64,000 nucleotides of DNA from Chamaecrista fasciculata (taxonomy: Eukaryota; Streptophyta; Magnoliopsida; Fabales; Fabaceae). The translations under genes were made by a program, and so were the position numbers. The notes below the pieces were generated by a model. It saw only the letters and a list, made by a program, of their open reading frames with translations, did no database searches and had not been told where the DNA came from. Of this stretch, positions 37,781 to 46,971 are shown piece after piece (position 1 is the first letter of the stretch; each line of letters begins with the position of its first letter). Location: NCBI GenBank assembly GCA_003254925.1, contig QANZ01050912.1, forward strand, positions 177,276 through 241,275. The letters run 5' to 3'.

Positions 37781-38559
37781 TTCATTAATAAAATCAGGTG
37801 ATTTAAATGTTAGATAAAATTTAAATTACTCATAACCGGGATGAGTAAAGAGAAGTGCACCTTATAATTACCAAAAAACAAAAGAAAAGAAAAGAGAAGA
37901 GAAGTGCACCTTGAGTTGTCTTTGAAGTCTTGTTCGCATTCTACCACATATATCAAAAAAAGTTCGCCTTCTACCACGTCCCTCCATTACCTGTGGTTGA
38001 AAATAACATTTATTTTTAAATGTTACTGGAATGGCATGCTAACAATCCATTGGGCTCTAAATGTTATCATATGTCAATTTATTTTTAAATGTATTAACTT
38101 TTATATATATCACCAAATTAAATGACTTTTTAATAGAATTAGTTTTTATATGACTTTTGTATCCTCAGAAATTTATTTATATAATTTTCTTTAAAATTTA
38201 TTTTAAATTATAATTATTGATTTGTTCTTTGATAATGTTAATCTTGGGTATTTTTATATTTTATAATGTGATAACTGTAACATCCCAATTTTTAAAATAA
38301 AAAGAATATTTTTAAATATAATTATAAAGAGAGGGACTTAGTTGATAAAAGATGAAAAGTTTGTGTGGTCAAATGTGAGTTTTGGCCAAACCTTTAAAAT
38401 ATGTATATATAAAGAGAGACGCGCATAGAGATACATATAAGATAATTTTATATTTTTATATATGTTTGAACGGATGAAATCAAGATCATGTTTAAGTTTT
38501 GGTTAATTCATTAAGTAAACCAATTAGCATTAGGTATGTGTATATGAGATATTATATTA
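37781..38559. other. AT-rich intergenic DNA
   Basis: No gene seen. TGTAACATCCCAATTTTT near 38,276 could be the start of an LTR, but its partner is not in the window. Confidence 0.4.
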
Positions 38560-39147
38560 TAATATTGATAATAGGCCCAATAATCAGGAGGCCCAAAAGG
38601 CTCAAACCCAATAACGTGCAAGCCCAACAGAAGAATCATCCAGGCATGAGCGCCTCATACTTCTTCATCAGTTGAGGACGCCAACAATCATAAACGATGT
38701 GGGCGTCCACGTGGTAACGGATAAGGAAACATTGCCTGATCAATCAAGGATCAATCAAGATCCCCCTGAGGATCCTTTCCCTGATAACACCTTGACCATT
38801 AAGGCATCTTCGCAAGAAAGGAAAGTGCGTGGGAGCCAAGGATCACAATCAGATCAGCCAAGATCATAATCAGATCAGTCCAGATCACAATCAACCATCT
38901 AGGCATTTATGGTGAGATCTCACCAGATTGCCCTCAACCAGTATAAAAGGGAGACCCTTCACACTGGGCAAAGGTACGAACTCTTGCTAGTCTACTGAGG
39001 TTATTGCGCTCAACCCTTTACTAACTTAAGCATCGGAGGTGAATCGCAGGGCCACCCCTATGTGTTCATTGACTTGCAGGTGACTTCCGACCCAGAGTTG
39101 CCTCACCGAACCAGATAATAACCCCCCGGCCAGAACCAGGTTCATCA
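38560..39147 (+). mobile_element. 5' LTR of a truncated Ty3/gypsy-type retrotransposon
   Basis: The 3' edge is clear: ...CCAGGTTCATCA followed after one base by the primer-binding site. A promoter TATAAAAGGGAGACCC lies at 38,942, followed by a leader-like segment, as expected for U3-R-U5. The 5' edge is uncertain (anywhere from 38,276 to about 38,600). No matching 3' LTR is present. Confidence 0.65.
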
Positions 39148-39148
39148 C

Positions 39149-39166
39149 TGGCGCCGACTGTGGGGA
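39149..39166 (+). other. Retrotransposon primer-binding site
   Basis: TGGCGCCGACTGTGGGGA lies one base after the LTR end. TGGCGCCG is complementary to the 3' end (CGGCG plus added CCA) of a tRNA like the tRNA-Asp in this window; the rest matches less well. Many plant gypsy elements begin their internal region with TGGCGCC. Confidence 0.65.
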
Positions 39167-39318
39167 CTTTCATACAAAGTCCTGTTTAAATTTATATTGA
39201 ATTGCTGGTTTATGTTTTTAATTTTCGTTTCTGCACGGGATGAACTCGTTGGTTGATTCATGTAAATTTCTCTTTATATGCCTTTTTAACCTGTGTGTTC
39301 ATCGAACCAGAAATAAAA

Positions 39319-39951
39319 ATGACATCGACTCCAGCTGATCAGCAAACTCCGGGAGGCTCAGTGACTCAATCCGCGCAGAATTCGACGCTCGCTCCTCCGC
39401 CTAGATTCCCTACTATTCAGGAAGCCCTCGCGCTGCCAAACCCAGCACCAGTGGGGCAAATCACCATAACGGAAGAGGATAGGATCGCTGCCCTCAAGGC
39501 CGATATGCGGATAGAGATGGAAGCGCTCCGCAGAGACATCCGAGACATGGTTATGGGCAAAGGAAAGCAAGTTGCTGAAGATCCTGACCCAGAGCCTGTA
39601 CCCTCAGAAGGAAACCTAGGGGGCCAAGAACAGCAGGCGCCCTTGAACTTTCCTCCCCCCGCTCAAGTAGTGGGCCTCAGTCAGCCTACTCAGCCTGCCC
39701 AGCAGCAAGCGTGGTCCGGCGCCTACGCCTACCCGCCTCAGGGGTACTATTACCCTCAGGGATACTATCCTCAGTATCACCCTGGATACGACGTCTACGG
39801 GGGATCGAGTGGAGCTTATCAGCCCGTGGGCGCCCATGAATCGGCTCTATCGTCAAATACGTCGGGGCAGACGAGACCGCCCCAACCAGCGGAGGGAATC
39901 CTTGCTCCTCATGTGCAGGCTGCGGAACTTATGGATAAAACATTATTAATA
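39319..39951 (+). pseudogene. N-terminal gag fragment of the gypsy element
   Basis: An open frame starting MTSTPADQQTPGG runs to about 39,935. Its composition (Pro, Gln, Gly, Tyr) and acidic-then-helical start (EEDRIAALKADMRIEMEALRRD) fit the N-terminal tail of plant gypsy gag proteins. GYYYPQGYYPQYHPGY is a tyrosine repeat. The frame could also start at the upstream ATG (39,253). The conserved capsid, protease and polymerase are absent: the element is cut at about 39,950, where an unrelated MITE fragment begins. Confidence 0.7.
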
Positions 39952-40103
39952 TAACAAGATTATCATGTGTCCATTCCTTTCCTCACTAAAAACTCTCAAA
40001 CAACATATCAACTCAGTCCATTAATATCCTCTCAATTTCACTCTATTAGTGTCCATTAATGTCTTCTCCTCTCCATCTTCACTATAACTCCCAAACATAA
40101 TCT
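39952..40103. repeat. MITE fragment joined to the gag fragment
   Basis: ACAAGATTATCATGTGTCC through TCCCAAACATAATCTAAG matches the right-hand 150 bases of the element at 45,562-46,040 nearly base for base. The left half of that element is missing here, replaced by the retrotransposon. Confidence 0.75.
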
Positions 40104-40345
40104 AAGTGTCATGTGGTTAAAAAGTTGCATTTTGATATCCTATAGTTTACATAATCGGCAATTAGATTGTTAGGGTACTTGTAATTTTCGTCAGTAAAAA
40201 AATTAACTACACATGTCACGTTTGTTGATTTTTTACAAAGCAAAATCACAAGTATTGTAAGTTTGTATTTGTAACTGCTACGCGTGTAAACTATAAAATA
40301 CCATATATATAATGCAACTTTTTGAGTTACATGGCATCTAATAAA
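40104..40345. repeat. Palindromic MITE
   Basis: ATGTGGTTAAAAAGTTGCAT...CTATAGTTTAC on the left is mirrored by GTAAACTATAAAATACC...ATGCAACTTTTTGAGTTACAT on the right. About 240 bp, non-coding. Confidence 0.6.
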
Positions 40346-40454
40346 TGCAAACATACTAACATGTACTTTTTTATATAAGTTAACCCAAAAAAAGAAATTG
40401 GAAAAGGTTTCAAATACAAAGAATCTCAATGCATAGATAGAAATGGAAGTTCAT

Positions 40455-40802
40455 TCAATTTCTTACTTCACTAGGAGGAGGCACTAAACTGGATTGGAGT
40501 ATCATGTCGCCCATATCTGTAAATCATATGTTGGATAATAAATCAAAGTCACAGTTTTAAAACAATAAATAAATAAAAATAGATGAGATAAATCAATCTT
40601 GTTATAATTTTATGGTGACACAAACTGAATTATTGAGTGATAAAGTATTTATAGATAGAGTAGTTTGTAATAAATTAGAAATGTTTAAGAACAAACCAGG
40701 AGAAAGTGGTGATGCCACAGGGGTTGTGAATTCTTCGCTGTCAGTGTGAATCTCCATTACCCAATCTGGTATCAATGCCCCTGTGACCTGTGAAGCCTCC
40801 AT
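40455..40802 (-). CDS. Candidate small two-exon gene (55 aa), duplicated exon
   Basis: Minus strand, exon 40802-40697 (ATGGAGGCTTCACAG..., MEASQVTGALIPDWVMEIH) with donor CCTG|GTTTGT. The second exon is 40516-40455 after acceptor GATTTACAG and ends SEVRN then TGA. The phases join (G|AT) and give 55 aa. The last exon has a diverged copy at 46,880-46,971 that keeps an open frame with the same VRN stop end. The pair lies upstream of each DUF247 copy. It could be the C-terminal end of a larger gene whose earlier exons I cannot find; no family recognised, no signal peptide. Confidence 0.3.
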
Positions 40803-41071
40803 ATGAGAGTTGAAAAAGACGAGAATATGCAATTTGATATATCACATAATACACAAACTGATTGAGAGAGTTCAAATAATTATTTTTTTTCTGTAATCCG
40901 ATCCCTAATAAATATTGTTGGTAATATTTCACCTAATAAAATAAATGACTCTTAAATATTTATGTACTCCTCCCAGCGGCGCTTCTGGTCTAAACAATAT
41001 CAAACTCATTTATTTTGGTAGGTGAAAGTGAAATATATATTACCATAGAGATTAATGAGTAATAGATATTA
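40803..41071. other. Intergenic DNA
   Basis: No gene seen; possible promoter or upstream exons of the candidate small gene. Confidence 0.35.
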
Positions 41072-41592
41072 GGCCAAAGTCTCAAATTGGTCCCTTATAT
41101 ATGGGGTAGGTTTCAAATGGGTCATTTATCTTTCATTTATTTCAAATTGATCCTACATATTTCCATGATGTTTCAAATTGGTCCCAAAAATACTTAATGT
41201 GGTCATATCTCTCTTATTTCAAGCTCAAATGCTAGAAATTCATAGCTACGAGTTTCTTTTGACGAGTACTTTGAGACTCTCAACAAACGGAGTCAAATTG
41301 AGTGTCAAAAGTGGGTAACTCGTTTCATAGTCAAACAAGTGATTTTAGTCATATCTCTCTCATTTGAAGTCTGAATATGACAAATTTGAAACTATTTATT
41401 AACTCTTGAAGAATTCTTTCTTTGACCAGTTAAGATTGCTAGCAAGTGAGATCAAATCGCTTTTCGAAAGTATTTTTGGAACCAATTTGAAACATCATGA
41501 AAACATATAAGATCAATCTGAAATAAATGAAAGATAAAGGACCAATTTGAAATCTATCCCAAAACATTAGGGACCAATTTGAGACTTTGGCC
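41072..41592. mobile_element. MULE-type foldback MITE, family F2 (copy 2)
   Basis: The 521-bp element has long inverted arms: GGCCAAAGTCTCAAATTGG on the left, CCAATTTGAGACTTTGGCC on the right. Internal arms (CATGATGTTTCAAATTGG against CCAATTTGAAACATCATG) also pair. It is flanked by TAGATATTA and TAGAAATTA, a 9-bp target duplication with one mismatch. It is twice the length of copy 1 because its central region is longer. Confidence 0.85.
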
Positions 41593-42194
41593 TAGAAATT
41601 ATTATGAGCCATCACATTCACATTCACCAATACCCTAACTATCAACAAGGGGGTAAAACAAAACCCATGCATTTCCTTCACTTGAAGATACCAAATCAAA
41701 ATGAACTAAATTGGTCCCTCATTATAATTTGATAGTAAAATGGAAGCTTGAAAGTAATAAATCTTGTTACTTTCTCTATTATAATTTGTAGAAAAATGGA
41801 AGCTTGAAAGTAGACAAAAGTGTAAAAAAAGAAAAAAAGGATATTTCTCACAAACCACAATTACAAATTTTCAACTCTTCCACATACACTCACTCTTATT
41901 TCTTACAGACATACAGTACACACTGCTTCAGTGTTTCTACTATATATGTACCTCACGCCACACTCCACTCACAAACACCGACTACACCACACACTTGCTT
42001 CATACACACAATTAATTACACACTAATGGTCTTCTCCTATATATATATATTTATATATATATTCATTCTGATTTATTTAATTAATATGTAGATTTTTCTA
42101 GAAACAAAGAGAGGAGTGGGTGATATTTTCAACATATACAGTCAAGGATCCGAGAAAACCCACTATAGATCTCTCAAGTTACTTAAGCACTACT
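41593..42194. other. Intergenic DNA
   Basis: Direct repeats of TAATTTG(A/T)... with ATGGAAGCTTGAAAGTA appear near 41,741 and 41,795, a short tandem duplication. The stretch 41,870-42,010 is C/A-rich with no coding frame I trust. Confidence 0.4.
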
Positions 42195-42668
42195 TGGAGG
42201 ATAGAAAATACAGTTTGAACAATGGTGAGAGAAAGTATCAAGATTCCAGCGAAGGAAGCCACAGTTTTCCATGGTGTGTTGCAATAATCTCGTCTTAAAT
42301 GGCCATCCCTTTGTTCCAAGGATCTCTGCAGAACTCATTCAAGTCTCTGCATATTTTTTGGTAAGGAGAACTAATATTCACGAGGACAATGTTTTTGCAA
42401 AGACCATTAAACAGTTTAGCCACTTCATTGCTTTCACCCAGATAATTGGTGATTATTCCTCCATGAATTAATTGATCCACGTCTTGGCTTGTGTTGATCA
42501 GGAAATCCAAGAATTTGATGTAGTCAGTAATGTAGGCATGAAGAGGATAGTGACATTGCTCTAAGGCCATCATGTTACGATATATAGTCTCTGTCCTGTC
42601 CTCTACATAAATCTGTGGAACCTCAAGAACACGCGTACGCCTTGAAAACTTCAAGTCTAAGAAGCACC

Positions 42669-43263
42669 TGTTAGAAATTTAATAGATAAATATACTTTTG
42701 TTCATCTAAAACAAGAATAGAAATGCGCAACATATCTCCGGCTATTGTCTCATAATAGAAATCTCAAGATCACTAGAACTAAAATAAGAACTAGAATATG
42801 GGTACTTATATCAAGTGATGATGGTATTTGCTTTAGGTGATGAGAAACAAGGTCTAGAGACTCATATTTATAGTAACCTTGAGGTTACCACTCTATCAAT
42901 GGTGACATAAGTTACAAATGAAGAAATTAATATACATAGGAAAAAAACTTAGGTAAAGTTCCTTATATCTTTGCTATAAGGTTCCTCCAATCATAAGCTT
43001 GATTCACATTCTCTCTCTTTTATGATTGGTCATGCAAAAAAAAGTGTTTTAATATTCTCTCTCTACCATGATTGGTCATGCATAAATTTTTTGTCACATG
43101 TCAAATATTGATTGGAGAACCTTATATAGCAAAGATACAAGGAACCTTACCTGAGTCTTGCCCATATATATAATGTAGATAAATTAATTTTAAAGGACTT
43201 TAAATGTAGGAAAGCGAAACTGAAATTGGACCATCAATTAGAATTAATGATAAAAAACTGACA
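42669..43263 (-). mobile_element. Solo LTR, Copia-like, inserted in the DUF247 copy
   Basis: In the minus orientation it starts TGTCAG and ends CTAACA, and is flanked by the 5-bp duplication GGTGC (plus-strand GCACC at 42,664-42,668 and 43,264-43,268). Inside are a promoter CTATAAATATGAG and a T-rich end TATTAAATTTCTAACA, as in Copia LTRs. There is no internal region. A 225-bp MITE is nested in it; without the MITE the LTR would be about 361 bp. Confidence 0.88.
42939..43163. mobile_element. MULE-type MITE, family M7 (copy 2), nested in the LTR
   Basis: Terminal inverted repeats: GGAAAAAAACTTAGGTAAAG on the left and, reverse-complemented, GGGCAAGACTCAGGTAAGG on the right; both continue TTCCTT..ATCTTTGCTAT. 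Flanks ATATACATA and ATATATATA form a 9-bp duplication with one mismatch. The interior is the reverse complement of the 6,996-7,224 copy. Confidence 0.85.
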
Positions 43264-44306
43264 GCACCTGCTTTTGCTTGCCTCCAATTTAACTCTTGCC
43301 TCATGTAACTCGCTTGCAGTGTGGGAAAGAGCATGAATTTCTTCTTCTAACGGCATTCTATGAGTCATTGTCAAAATATTTGGTTGAAAGTGATAGGCTC
43401 TAAGAAGATCTGTGAAGTGCAATATGTTGTTGTTAGGCTCTAACCTTTGTGTATTGTAGTGTTGGAAGAAAAGGCATGTGAGTGTGAGAAAGGAAGGAAC
43501 ATTAGAGTGAAGTTGAAATGCTTTTTGGTATAAATCTTGAAGGAAAACAAAAGGAAGTTGGTTTTCAAGCAACAACAAATCCATCTCAATACAACTCATC
43601 AACCATGGTTTTGACAAAATGGGATCATCCTGGCTGTATCTAGATTCACTAAAGCTCAAGAAAAGCTCAATTATGAAACTAGCATCCAGTAATATTAATT
43701 CCATAAATATCTCAATGCTGAGATCTATGGTCTCTGAGTAACACTCACGGACTATAGGCTCTGAGTCTCTCACAAATTGAAGCACAAGGTTCCAGTTTGT
43801 GTGAGCTCTGTTACTGAATCTTAGGAAATATGTGCGTTTGTGTTTATGCATGCTTTGGAGATTCCTGGAATAAGGACTATAATGAAAAGGACCTATTGAC
43901 ACAACTTTAGGAGTATAAGCTTCTTCGTTTATTTCACGGATTACACTTGGAACCTTGTAAATGCAACAACATGAATGTGAACCTTGTTGTGCTACTCTGT
44001 ATCTACTCTCAAAGCTGCCATCATTCTCCACCTTCCAACAAATCAATTTGGCAAACAAAGAAATCAGAATCATTACTTACACATAGCACATTGATTTAAT
44101 CATCAATTTAGATCATTTATACTACTTTAGGTGTGTAGTGCTGACCCACTTTCTCTCTCTACTTATTTCTTTCTCTCTTCGTACTATATATAGAGGATCC
44201 AAATTGTTTAATGATCTATCATAAACATTGTTAGTATACTTGGTGATTTAAAGTCTCATGTTGGACAAGTTGAACAACAGAGCAGAATTTATAAATGAGT
44301 TGTGCT

Positions 44307-44430
44307 ATAAAAAGCTAGATAGCTTTTGCTATCTAGTTTGTAGCCGTCTTGTGCAATAAATTTATTGCACAAATCTCAAGATAAAAAAGGTAAATATGAG
44401 ATAGCAAAAACTATCTAGCTTTTTATAAAT
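44307..44430. repeat. Short MITE with ATAAAAAGCTAGATAG termini
   Basis: ATAAAAAGCTAGATAGCTTT on the left and its inverted copy AACTATCTAGCTTTTTATAA on the right enclose about 60 bases. The whole could fold as one hairpin. Confidence 0.65.
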
Positions 44431-44561
44431 TTTCCCTTTATAAATTATTGTTTAATTTTTTTTATCCGTTATAGTATATATATCCCACTTTGTAAATTTT
44501 GAAAGAAATCTGTTGTATAAAATCTAACTCTGAGAAATAATGAGAGCTTAATTTGTTTAAG

Positions 44562-44980
44562 GACAAAATGTAATTTTTGTCTCATAACTTTTTTTTTTCC
44601 ATTTTTTAGTCCAATATCTTTTGTTTTGGTTATAGAGTTGGCCTTGTGTTGCAATTTTTGTCCCATATCTTTGAGTTAGATTCCAAAATTAGTCTCATAT
44701 TTTTTGCTCAGGTTATATAATAGGTTTTATATTTTTGGGTTAGGTGCAAAATTAATTCCATATCTTTGGGTAAAGTTGGACTGACGGTGAAATTTTTTGC
44801 AAATATATGAGATCAATTCTGCAATCTAACCAAAAGATATGAGACCAAAAGTGATATGGAACCAAATCTGAAACTGGAACAAAAGATGTGAGACCAAAAT
44901 AGCAACAAAAAATATTATGGGACTAAATTGAGACCTAAACAAAAGTTATGAGACTAAAAGTACACTTTGACATTTGTTTA
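44562..44980. repeat. Foldback element, family F4 (copy 2)
   Basis: GGACAAAATGTAATTTTTG then TCTCATAAC at the left mirrors GTTATGAGACTAAAAG then TACACTTTGACATT at the right. The inside repeats CATATCTTTGAGTT and, inverted, AAAAGATATGAGACC. Same family as 20,935-21,385. Confidence 0.6.
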
Positions 44981-45561
44981 ATGAGAGTGACGACCTTCTT
45001 TCTTTTTCTAGCAAATGTGTAATAATATTTTATTGGTTTTTATTAGTAATTTTGCACAAATTTTGACTAAAAGTACACTTTCTGTTGCTGGTAAATCTTT
45101 GTAAGCCCTTTCAAACTTGAAAGTATATGTCCTAATCTAGTTTTCAATATTTAATTCACTTAAATTTTTTTTTAACCAAAACAATAAGATATGCTCTATC
45201 CATATATACATTTATGTAAATTAACTCAGCTGATTTATAAAAAGAAAAAAAATGAAAAAAACGACAACCCTTATCTTGGAATTTGTCTTTGGAAAAACTT
45301 TAGAAAAAAATTATTATTTAATTCTTAAATTTATATCAAGTCAATTAATTAATTTGTAAATAATTAGAATATACTACTATATCCTTGAATTATTACAATT
45401 ATCAATAATTTAGTATAAATTTATAGATCCAAAACTAAATAATTAATAAATAAAATGTTTCAAACATCAAATTGTATATTTTAATTATTTAATAATTAAT
45501 TAATTGATTCTATATAAATTCAATAATAACGAAATACACTATTAGGACTAGGGATGACCCT
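44981..45561. other. AT-rich intergenic DNA
   Basis: No gene or clear repeat boundary seen. Confidence 0.4.
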
Positions 45562-46040
45562 AAGGGTGTGTTTGGATGGGGTGTCAAGGAGAGAATGGAG
45601 AGGAGTGGAAGGGACAAAAAATAAAAAATTGTTGTTTGGATGTTTTTTGAGGGAGGAGAGGAATGGAGAAGGGGTGCCTCCAAAGCACCCCTTGGCACCC
45701 CAAAATCTAATTTTTGCTGGCCCCCCAAATTGGGGTGCCAAGGATGGAGAGGACAACTTTAAAAATTTTAAGGCAATTATACCCCATGATTTTATTAATA
45801 TTATTGATCTTTCTAAACCCTAATATTATTTAGTACAAATTCAGGGACCAAAATGTATAAAATTATTTCAAATATTATTAATTTATGACAAGATTATCAT
45901 GTGTCCATTCCTGTCCTCACTAAAAACTCCCAAACAACATATCTACTCAGTCCATTAATATCCTTTCCACTCCACTCTATTAGTGTCCATTAATGTCTTC
46001 TCCTCTCCATCCTCACTAAAACTCCCAAACATAGCCTAAA
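45562..46040. repeat. hAT-like MITE with GGTGTGTTTGG termini
   Basis: The left end TAAGGGTGTGTTTGGATGG and the right end CTCCCAAACATAGCCTAAA are inverted copies. Purine-rich GGAGAGAATGGAGAGGAG on the left is mirrored by CTCCTCTCCATCC on the right. Similar ends occur in the fragment at 39,952-40,103 and possibly at 405-735. Confidence 0.6.
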
Positions 46041-46536
46041 CCTAATAAAATATCCGATGGTATAAATGACACTTGTTAATTATAGACACGCAATAATTAA
46101 GTATTAGATTTTAGTACTTATCTAAATTTTTTTGTTATTATAATTTTTTTAATAAATAAATGACATGTATCAATAATTCTATGCATAATTGATTATAGTA
46201 ATAAGAAAATATCAAAAGTATTTTTTATTACCAATTGTAAGAGAAAATAATAATATATATATATATATATCCATATTACCTTTGGGAACACCTGTTTTGG
46301 TTCAGTTGGTTGACTGGAAGAAGTCGTTAGCCAATCTATACTTTTATAAACTTGATTATTCTCCTGATAAACACAAGGAAAGTAATACATACTGCTTAGG
46401 ATCTAATAAAAAAAATAAAAAAAATTAATAATTTAATCTTTAAAGAGAATATAAAAAGAAAATTTAATTTTTAAATATATTATTTTAATGTTTTAAGAAT
46501 TAAATTATATATTTTAATTTTCTAAATAAAAAAGAA

Positions 46537-46849
46537 GGGTAAATGACACTTTGGTACCATGTAGTATTCTCTATTAACACTTTGGTACCCTTTAGAGCTA
46601 TTTTGTCATTTTAATCATAACAAAGTTTGCAAAAATTACATATTGACCCCAAATGAATTTTAAATTTTTCATTTTAGTCCCTAGATTTTGTAGTATTCTC
46701 TACTTGTAATTTTCTAAAAATATTGAGGGTCAATATGTAATTTTTGTAAAATTTATTATGGTTAAAATTACAAAATAGCTCCAAAAGGTACCAAAGTATT
46801 AATGAAGAATACCACAAGGTACTAAAGTGAAATATGACCAAACTTACCC
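46537..46849. repeat. Foldback MULE-MITE, family F3 (copy 2)
   Basis: The left end GGGTAAATGACACTTTGG and the right end ACTTACCC pair together with their inner arms (ACCATGTAGTATTCTC against GAATACCACAAGGT). The 313-bp element is flanked by AAAAAAGAA and TAAAATGAA, a weak 9-bp duplication. Confidence 0.7.
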
Positions 46850-46879
46850 TAAAATGAATCAATAGAAATGGAAGTTTAT

Positions 46880-46971
46880 TCAATTTCTTACTTGGGAATA
46901 ATGAGGCATTAAACTGGCTTTCCCAGTCCTTATTGGGGATTCGGCTCTTACGCTTACGCTATGGCTCATAT
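46880..46971 (-). pseudogene. Orphan exon, paralogue of the 40,455-40,516 exon
   Basis: After acceptor GATTTACAG the minus strand stays open for 30 codons (MSHSVSVRAESP...KASLMPHYSQVRN) and ends in TGA at the same place as the exon at 40,455. The 3' flank (AAGAAATTGAATAAACTTCC) and 5' flank (CATATGATTTACAGATATG) are also shared. No matching first exon was found upstream, so I treat it as a fragment. Confidence 0.4.

Larger units (their letters stand above)
42195..44073 (-). pseudogene. DUF247 pseudogene, second copy, split by a solo LTR
   Basis: The 5' part (44,073 to 43,264) and 3' part (42,663 to 42,195) align with the intact copy from CCIYKVPSVIREINEEAYTPK to the C-terminus. Three lesions are seen. 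First, a 595-bp solo LTR sits inside the codon run ...EASKSR|CFLDLKFSRR. Second, one base is lost near 42,297, giving TAA right after DPWNKGMAI and removing the membrane helix, although the downstream frame is still readable. Third, the start region is shifted: the ATG that corresponds to that of the intact copy (about 44,027) soon meets TAG, so the long frame must start at a leader ATG (44,073). It is read as a pseudogene unless the LTR is spliced out. Confidence 0.85.

Noticed and set aside
42664..43271. 8-bp duplication CAGGTGCT around the DUF247 insertion read as a hAT target site
   Set aside because: The element ends TG...CA with LTR promoter features. Five bases are the true duplication and the extra matches come from the element ends and chance.
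45510..45823. Three overlapping frames on both strands around 45.6 kb
   Set aside because: They fall in the GC-richer end of the hAT-like MITE and show no protein similarity.
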